Below, one piece after another: positions 56,901 through 64,000 of a DNA stretch of 64,000 nucleotides; position 1 is the stretch's first letter; every line of letters starts with the position of its first letter. Origin of the DNA: Diphasiastrum complanatum (lineage: Eukaryota; Streptophyta; Lycopodiopsida; Lycopodiales; Lycopodiaceae); contig CM055096.1 in the NCBI GenBank assembly GCA_029204225.1, positions 75,739,521-75,803,520 of the forward strand, read 5' to 3'. The position numbers were made by a program, and so were the translations under genes. The notes beneath the pieces were generated by a model. The model was not told the origin of the DNA. It searched no databases and worked only from the letters and a program-made list of their open reading frames with translations.

Positions 56901-57566
56901 TAATTTTCTAAGCTGTTATAAGATCTTAAATGTAGGTAGTTACTTCATCCAATCCTCAGCTCTAACTGGGTTCAATAGGAGGAATCGTCCAAGGAAAGTA
57001 CCGATGGATCTAAGAAAAAGCCTGTTTCAGCGAAGAAATCGTCTGTACCCGTGAAAGACAAGAACTTTCCAAAAGAAAGACTTTCCTCAACAGATCAAAC
57101 AGTTGAGCCTTCATCTACAGAAGAAGTCATTAAGCTTGCTGTAGCACAAAGCCCATCTGCAATAAGCCTCGAAAGAAAAGCTTCTATAACTGTCACAGTA
57201 GAACAAACCCCATTCTCTTTCGATACAGCTACAGACAGTTTACCTTCATCTGGAGATGTGCAAAAGGATGCCTTTAGAGTAACCCCAGAAAGGGGATTTT
57301 TACCTGGTAGTGGCTTCCGTGAGGCAGCAAGACAGAGCATTACTGTTACCTTTGCCCCTATTGAGCCAATCTTGTACAGACAGAAATTTTTCATCAATGT
57401 TGCCAAAGGAAGAGGTTGCAGCGTAACAGTAGAAGGTCAAGGAATCCATTCCCAGCCTGCACAAGAGATCGAACCAACTCCTGCTACTGCAGACAGCGGC
57501 AGCATAAAGGAAAAGGGAGACAAACCTCAGAAAAAGCAACAGCAGCAGCAGCCAAAAAAAGTTTAA
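47752..57566 (+). CDS. Multi-exon ASH/MSP-repeat axonemal protein, DLEC1/CFAP81-like
   Basis: Exons: 47752-47910 (tentative), 48490-48666, 48756-48839, 48910-49039, 49446-49512, 49799-51362, [one small exon missing], 53152-54496, 54632-55075, 55214-55614, 55747-56110, 56613-56801 and 56979-57566. Every junction is GT-AG with compatible phase except across 51363-53151. The product is about 1,840 residues. It has a basic, helical N-terminus (WKQLTEAEKRAWQIKQDEAR), then serial Ig-like ASH/MSP repeats with the signatures EPPAIKFEKF, GKTCDFTITYSPKD, EPPFLDFGLIQ, LTITLVNLNEVDVPFKI and RVTPERGFLPGSG, and a Lys/Gln-rich tail (QQQQQPKKV). ASH repeats mark cilium and centrosome proteins. Length and repeat order suggest DLEC1, a central-apparatus and sperm-flagellum protein. 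CFAP65, CFAP74, CFAP47 or HYDIN-like are alternatives. The frame is intact, so the gene is probably live. Confidence 0.9.
47911..47980. repeat. (CT)n microsatellite starting at a proposed splice donor
   Basis: A run of about 68 bases of CT begins exactly after CCCCACAAG, so the first intron of the ASH/MSP gene model opens GTCTCTCT. The donor assignment is tentative. Confidence 0.9.
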
Positions 57567-58267
57567 GCTTTTGAACCAGCTTCACCTCTTTCTGCAGAAC
57601 TTGTTCTGTATATCATAGAAATCATACTGGATGGGTGAAACAAGGAAGATCAATGCCTTTATTTTGCCATCTCATGCATATCATCAATGCTTTTGAGTGC
57701 TTTTGATGAGACAGAGATATTGACATCAAAGGTGAACCTGAAAGGCTACAAATTGGAAAGATTCTTGCGCCTGATGAAACATTATTGCCTTGGAACCTTT
57801 TGATTTCATGAGTGAAATTTATTTGCACTTGTTAGTAGCTACAGACTGTCAACACGGGAGCTTATTATTGACACTTGTGTGTTCTTTGCTCCTTTGTCCA
57901 CAAGCAGTAATAAAGAGATTCAAAGTGGCAATCAATGAAAGCATACATGCTGTTCTTTTTGTTTGCCATGCTTAGATTATCTAGACTCTAAAAGAGTGCA
58001 ACCAAAATATACAAACAAGCAGACAGAAATCCAAGATGTTTGCTGTATTTTTTTAATCCTAGAAATCGGTTTTTTACCTCATCCCTGTTCTTGATTGCTG
58101 GACCCAGTGCAATCAGACAGATGAAAGTAGAGGCAGTAGATCTCCCTATCTCTTATATCTGATGACAAACTTTGTCAGAGCCTCACATGATGCGCTGACC
58201 TGCAGCAAGAAGCATAACAGTACAAGCCACATACAAGAGCACAGAGCAGCCAGAACCAAAACCAAGA
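57567..58267 (+). terminator. 3' untranslated region of the ASH/MSP gene with poly(A) signal
   Basis: After the TAA at 57564-57566 the sequence is non-coding. AATAAA occurs at 57909-57914, a plausible polyadenylation signal about 345 bp beyond the stop. Confidence 0.5.
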
Positions 58268-58421
58268 AAAACACAGCAAGAGACAACAGCCAAGAACTCT
58301 GATCTTCCACTCTATTCAGAATACGTGTATATACAGCGTTATACAAAACACAGCAAGAGACAACAGCCAAAAACTCTGATCTTTCACTCTATTCAGAATA
58401 CATGTATATACAGAGTTATAG
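58268..58421. repeat. 77-bp tandem duplication
   Basis: Two adjacent copies begin AAAACACAGCAAGAGACAAC at about 58268 and 58345, differ at about five positions, and include CTCTATTCAGAATACRTGTA. Confidence 0.9.
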
Positions 58422-60600
58422 CATGCTTACCAAGAAAGTTCACTCCTAGTCTCTATACAGAAAATCCCCTATCTTTCCACTACAACATAAACCAGTTCAC
58501 TACTTAAAGTGGCCATCCATTATCTATTCACAGGTCCTATGTTATGTCAATACTTGGTGAGTGGTGGACCAATGGATTTAAGGATGTATTGGGCATATTT
58601 ACCAACAATTTCCCACTTGACCAATACATCCAAAAATCACTTATGGTTTAATATGAGCTGTGAAATAGATCTCTAACTACCTGATTTTTGGAGGTCTACA
58701 AAGTACAACGTATGTTAGGATCTTGATAATGCAGCAAGTTGATGAGGAGTCTTTCAAATATGGATCAACCTCCAGCTCTGAAAGGATTCTCGCCACACTG
58801 ATGTGTGCACATAGCCAGATGGAATGTGAATGGAGCGGAAGTGATCCTTATTTTGCCAATCGATGTCTGCTCCTGCTTTTTCTACATCCTCACATAGTGC
58901 TCTGATTTGATGGAGAGATTGCCACACTCAAGCGACTGTCAAAAGCAGAGTAGTCGACCATAACGGTACTAGTTTCCCTTCTTCTCAATTCCCTAGTCTC
59001 CACTTTATAGCCATCCCTGCCTGTTTCTGTGTCATCCAACCATGGCAGCAAGAACTGGCTTCCCTATTCTATTTTGTCGTTTGCCAGCCCTCTTAAACGC
59101 ACCCTTCCTTCTGCCCACGACACCGGCCGCTGTTTCCTTTCTCTCTGGGACAAAAATGCACTGATAATTGAATAAAGTGTGCTGAAACACCATTGAACTT
59201 TGATAAGAACATTCTTACAGCAACAGTAGCTTCATCTATGGGTTCTTAATCCTGCACACAAGCTTCACTCTCCTACACATTTTCTCATACTCTGATCTCT
59301 CACGTGTGAACCCTAGGTGCCAGGCTAATGTGGCAAACATCTTGTTCACTTGGTCTCTCTCTATACTGAGCTTTACACCATTCAATTTGGTGTATGTAGC
59401 CAAAGTTATGATCATTTAAAATTTTGCAATTTTGTGAGTAAAATTGGCAAAATTTGAAATTGTTCTGGTTGCATGCCAGTCATTTCCCTACTTTGTAGTA
59501 CTGTGCTTGCATAGATTGGTTGCATGCTGATTCTTTGAGTGATTCTGACATGCATTATGGATTTACAATCGATTTGAGTGGTCATACGCATGTGCTCTGA
59601 CAGTTGGGTCACAAATCAGTGATATTGGCTGACAAATTCCGAAAAACTGAAGTTTACATAAAAAAATTCCGGAATGACATTTTGTGACTGATGTAGTGTG
59701 CTATGCATGCTTGTTTGACATTGGGTTAGTAACATTAAAAATTGGACAGTGTTTCGATTTTTCGATTTTGATTGCCTTTTGTAATAACAGTATTTTCGTT
59801 AGAATTTTTGAATTATGTAAATAAAGCAAAAATTAAGTTTTCTAAAAAAAATCAAAATTTCGGTCATTTTTTCGTTATCTATGGAATCGGCTTAGATTAG
59901 TGAATTGATTAAACTGAGTTTATCAGACAGAATTGGTCACAGTGTTTTCACTAAGTCTAAATTATTTTTGGAGTTGGGAACTCCCAGATTGAAAGTTAAA
60001 AATTGAATTTTTTTTTTCCTTTTTGTTGAATTTCAATTTGATTAAAATTTGAAATCAGTTACGTGTTTGATGGTTTTCTAATCGATGCTGATTGCTAGAA
60101 ATCAGTCAAGTGCACGTTTGTGCAAGATACTCGTTAAATTTGAATTAACATCATCAAACAGTATGAAATGCCGAGATTGAGTGAGTGGCAATAGTATTGT
60201 TTATCTAGACAGTCAATCTGACAAGATATGGTTCAAGAATTACTGAAATCCTATTATTGGGATATCCATTCATGTAATCTCATATTCTGTGTTTGGATAG
60301 GTTTTGTCAATATTAACGGAGTAATGCCAAACCAGTCAATAAAAAAAAAATAGTCCAATTTTATTGGAAAAATTTGTAATAATAGGAATTACATAACTGA
60401 TTTCATTTCCAGTAAAATCCTATGGTGAATTATATTCAAAAGATCAGACTAGTATTGTTTCACATACTAGCAGATGACTTTTTATATGTCAGATATTCAG
60501 CCCAGGTATAGGACAAAAATGACATTGTTTTAAACTTTTTCCTACAGTAATTAATTTTAAAACATTTACTAATGTCATTACGTCTTCTTAGTACCTTAGC
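58422..60600. other. Intergenic stretch, no gene seen
   Basis: AT-rich with only short frames. No repeat or family was recognised. Confidence 0.4.
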
Positions 60601-60609
60601 TGAAATAGA

Positions 60610-60750
60610 TTTTCAGGGAACTGAAAATTCTGAGGGAAGAAGAGTGGACATCAGAGGTAGTGAGTGTGATCAGGAAATGTATTTTGCAGTTAGGATTTCA
60701 GTAATCCCTATAAATAATTGCTTAATACTGGATATTAATTTTCTAGATTA
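60610..60750 (+). mobile_element. Possible retropepsin (Gypsy-type protease) fragment
   Basis: The plus strand encodes LAEIDFQGTENSEGRRVDIR and then AVRISVIPINNCLILDINFLD. The second part resembles the C-terminal strand of a Ty3/Gypsy-type protease (..I.NCLILG.DFL). It stops at 60748. The fragment is short and diverged. It lies directly upstream of a Copia element but does not belong to the Copia layout. Confidence 0.35.
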
Positions 60751-60759
60751 AATTCAATG

Positions 60760-62590
60760 ACGATCAATATGAAGATGATACAGGTGAAAGCTCAAACTTG
60801 TTCATTACGACGCTAATGACAAGTGACAAAGCAAAGGATACCTAGTACATTGACAGTGGAGCGTCCAAGAACAAGACTTTGAGGAAGGAATGGTTTTCGG
60901 AATTCAAGGAAATCCACAATGGCGATGAAGTTGGACAAGCTGATGGCCAATTGCTACATGTGAAAGGATTTGGATTGGTACCAGTAAGCTAGCCAACGGA
61001 ATGATAAAGTGGATAAGCAATGTGCAATATGTTCCTAGTTTAGCCAACAATTTATTATCAGTTGGGACGATGGCTGATCAACAACTCAAGGTTGAGTTTG
61101 ATAGCGACAAATATCTCGTCAAGGACATCAAGAATCACTACAAAGTGATTGCTACAGGAGCTAGAGTCAACGGAAATCGACTCTAGAAACTGAATGCGAG
61201 ATCTTTTACTCAAGCTATGGTAAGGCATTGTTGATAGTCGAAGTGAACTTTGGCATCAACGATTTGCTCATATCAGTGCTCAAAGTTTACAGATTCTGAA
61301 AAGAGGTAGTCTAGTTATTGGATTGCCTAATATTTCTTTTGAAGGAAAAATCTGTGAAGGTTGCATTTTGGGAAAACAACACAGAGAGAGGTTTCCCAAA
61401 AGTGGAGCAAGGAGAGCCAGTGGCATCCTAGATCTTGTCCACAGTGATCTATGTGGACCAATGCAGACTAGATCTCTTAGTGGTTGCTATTACTTTATTA
61501 CCTTTATTGATGATTATAGCAGATGCTTTTGTTTTTATTTCATAAGCAAGAAATCAGATTCTTTTGCGAAGTCCAGGGAATTCAAGGCATTAGTTGAAAA
61601 GCAAACATGAAGTTACATTAAGACTTTGAGATCTGATGGAGGTGGTGAGTATTTTTTGACAGAATTTATTGATTTTTGCAAAGATCAAGGGATCAAGAGG
61701 CAGACTACAATTCCCTACTCATCGCAGCAAAACGGAGTTGCAGAGCGAAAGAATAGATTCATTGTTGAGATGGCCAGGGCAATGCTCAAAAGCAAGGGTA
61801 TGCCAAACACCTTTTGGGCAGAAGCTTGCAGCACAGCTACGCAAATCTTGAATCGGTGTCCTACAAAATTTGTGGAAGGTAAGACACCTCATGAAGCTTT
61901 TACTGGAAAGAAACTTAATATTTCTCATTTGAGAGTATGTGGTTGTGATGCGTATGCTCATATTCTTGATGAGAAACGAAGAAAATTGGATGCAAAAGCT
62001 GTGAAGTGTATTTTCCTTGGATATGATGAGAAGGCCAAGGCATATAAGATGTATGATACAAATGCACATAAGCTTGTGATTTCTAGGGATGCTACATTTG
62101 ACGAGATGGGTCAAGGTGAACAATCTAAAGAAATCACTAAACCTTTTGATGAGGGAGCGGAAGTACAGGTCAAGAAAGAAGTGGATTTCAATGCAGAAGA
62201 TCCAATGGAAAAAGATAAGTTTGAAGCTGAAATCCCTAAGAGAGTATCTAAATGGTACTTATCAGTCACAGGTGATGCTAAGAAGGGAGATACTCCCGAA
62301 TCTAGCGAATAGGGAGAGCTTAGAAGGTCAAGCAGAAATCGGAAACCTCTTGCAAGGTTAGAAATGAATCTAGCCCTAATGGGTTCCGTGCTAAAGGCTC
62401 AAGAACCAAAAACCTTTCATGAAACAAAGGAGCACAAGGAGTGGCGTGCAACAATGGAAACAGAAATGGAGGCCATATAAAAAAATAGGACGTGGAACTT
62501 GGTTGAGGTACCTGAGGGTAAGACGCCTATCACTTGCAAATGGATTTATAAGATCAAATATGGAGCAGATGGGCAACTCAACAAGTAAAA
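60760..62590 (+). mobile_element. Ty1/Copia retrotransposon: protease, integrase and start of RT (truncated)
   Basis: Plus-strand translation gives the protease (YIDSGAS, catalytic DSG at 60852), the pre-integrase domain (SELWHQRFAHISAQSLQIL, CEGCILGKQHRERFP) and an integrase core. The integrase core contains LVHSDLCGPMQTRSLSG, FITFIDDYSRCFCFYF, LRSDGGGEYFLTEFIDFC and QQNGVAERKNRFIVEMARAM, so the D, D and E catalytic positions are all kept. The region then runs through KCIFLGYDEKAKAYKMYD to the RT start (WNLVEVPEGKTPITCKWIYK), where it ends abruptly at about 62588. A clean 228-codon frame covers 61626-62312. Stops near 60843, 61185, 61610 and 62478 and frameshifts make it inactive. It keeps more structure than the other Copia copies. 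Confidence 0.95.
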
Positions 62591-63715
62591 GCATGTGAAG
62601 AATTGCCAAAAATTGGCAAATCTAGCTTTTTCAAAATCCATGAAGAATAGTGTAAATTTTGTACATAATTGGGTTCCACACATGTATGGCCAAAATGCCA
62701 CGTGGAAACCCACTCCTAATATAGTTTAGTTCAAGTCAAGAGAGTTGGTCATGTCTATTTGGTGGTCATCCCTACTTTATAGGACCTACACCTAAGTTTA
62801 AGATGAAAATTTGACCAACTAGCTACCTGCCAAGCATAACTCTAGGATCTAGGATAGGGTTTCATTTCAGGGCAAGAAGGGTGAGTTAACTTCCTTATTA
62901 CATGCTGGAAATCCACCTAACTTCAAGAAGGAAGTCGAATTTGCTATGTATTCCAAGCTCCCATAGTGAGAAGATAACAAATTTTTGGAGCTCATTGGCA
63001 ATCTCAAGCTAGTTCACTATGTACATTGAGTTTTTGTGATCCAAATAAATTTCTACTTGTTTCTCAGGTTGAAGGCCGTACTAAAGCCTGTATTACACAT
63101 GTGTGGGCTCGAATTTCAATGTTGATCAATGCTTTTGATTGTTAATGCTTTGTTGTTTGTCAAATTGCCAATCTAGATCAACTTTTTGATGACTAGTTTT
63201 TTGATAGATTGTTAAGCAAGCATCCAATCACTCTTGTGGATCTTTTGTGGATCCATTTATGGTCCTAAACTATAGTACTTTCACATGGTATCCAAGTACA
63301 AGATCATAAGCCATTGATCTAATGCAAATCCATTTTTAGCAAGTTTTGGTGCTAAAAGCTAGTATTGAGAGGGCAAGCTAGAATCTTGATTTTGGTGAGG
63401 AGATTTGATCCCAAACTTGGTAGGGGTCCAAATCCGTACTATCCACATGTGTGGGCACCTCTGAACCTGCATTTAATGCATGTTATTCATTTGATCCAAA
63501 GAAATTCAATTTGTGAGCTTTTGATGTAGTTTTTGGTGGAAATCTTAGGATAAGCTACCAAGATTGAGTGCCATTGATTAGATTTGACTTAGGGTCATAA
63601 GATCTAATAAATATAGGCTGAAATCAGGTCCTCTAAACTTGTTTTACAGGTCTTGAAAGTGCATCAAAAAGTGTGAAAGAGATTAAGTCATTTTTTTGTC
63701 CAAAAATAGCCAAAA
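62591..63715. other. Non-coding stretch after the Copia break
   Basis: No coding sequence. The Copia RT is cut at about 62588 and replaced by unrelated AT-rich DNA, possibly another element's end, since AATTGCCAAAAATTGGCAAA near 62600 recurs in spirit at 63710 (CCAAAATTGGCAAGATTTG). Confidence 0.4.
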
Positions 63716-64000
63716 TTGGCAAGATTTGATTGTAAGTAGACTTCACATCATCTTATCTTCATTCCAACTTTGTGAGGGAGTGCTAGAACTAAGATTATAA
63801 GTCCATTTGTTGGATTAGAAATCTAGTTTGTGTGAAACACTACAAAAGAGAGACCTATTGAGTTTTTAGAGACAATCAAATCCATTTCTTGGCAAGATTT
63901 GTTTGAAAGGAGTTTTCACTTCATCTTATCTTCATTCCAGCTTTGTGAGGGAGTGATAGAACTATGATTATAAGTCCATTTTTTGGATTAGGAAACACTG
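63716..64000. repeat. 173-bp tandem repeat, cut by the window end
   Basis: Copies start TTGGCAAGATTT at 63716 and 63889. Both contain CATCTTATCTTCATTCCARC, TTTGTGAGGGAGTG and GATTATAAGTCCATTT. The second copy runs off the end of the window. Confidence 0.88.

Noticed and set aside
1-64000. CRISPR arrays, rRNA genes, prokaryotic operons or organelle DNA
   Set aside because: No regularly spaced repeats, rRNA cores or bacterial gene layout were seen; introns and plant retroelements indicate nuclear plant DNA.

Overview
This is nuclear DNA from a land plant with a repeat-rich genome. The evidence is plant-type Copia and Gypsy retrotransposons, a plant-specific DUF630/DUF632 gene, spliced genes with GT-AG introns, and long AT-rich intergenic DNA. 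One of the two host genes encodes a large ASH/MSP-repeat protein of the axonemal (DLEC1/CFAP81-like) class. Such genes are retained only in plants with swimming sperm, so a bryophyte, lycophyte, fern, cycad or Ginkgo is likely and a flowering plant is not. I cannot name the species.

Host genes. (1) Minus strand, 22142 to 18460: a complete four-exon gene for a 698-residue DUF630/DUF632 protein with an N-myristoylation start (MGCTQSK). (2) Plus strand, about 47752 to 57566: a gene of about 12 exons for a protein of about 1,840 residues built from Ig-like ASH/MSP repeats. All splice phases agree except across one 1.8-kb intron, which must hide a small exon. Gene remains: an intronless, broken MAP65/ASE1 microtubule-associated protein copy (10168-11590) and a decayed class I small heat-shock protein fragment (31818-32005).

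Mobile DNA, left to right. 1-1240: Copia RT/RNase H remnant (+). 4.1-6.5 kb: Gypsy-like element on the minus strand (gag, primer-binding site, LTR). Its LTR (6476-6683 plus 12830-12952) is split by a second minus-strand LTR retrotransposon at 6684-12829. That second element has 536/532-bp LTRs, a near-perfect iMet primer site, a polypurine tract, and an unrecognised 379-codon ORF in place of pol. Inside it lie a GA microsatellite, a 27-bp minisatellite and the MAP65 copy, which is itself split by a 465-bp hAT-type MITE with an 8-bp target duplication. 14.5-15.4 kb: Copia gag plus primer site (-). 22.7-23.55 kb: LINE endonuclease remnant. 26.1-29.9 kb: a MITE family and direct repeats. 33.65-41.4 kb: rearranged Gypsy DNA with RT/RNase H (+), an inverted integrase block (-), an unknown gag-like ORF (+), a polypurine tract and an LTR start. 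41.46-42.85 kb: a second, decayed copy of the unknown ORF, here behind a gag-like region. 44.0-44.9 kb: Copia RT (-). 60.8-62.6 kb: Copia protease, integrase and RT start (+).

The two host genes have no evident functional link. The most interesting material is the nested 6.5-12.95 kb locus: an apparently pol-less LTR element family with its own uncharacterised ORF, seen twice in the window, enclosing a captured or retroposed MAP65 copy.
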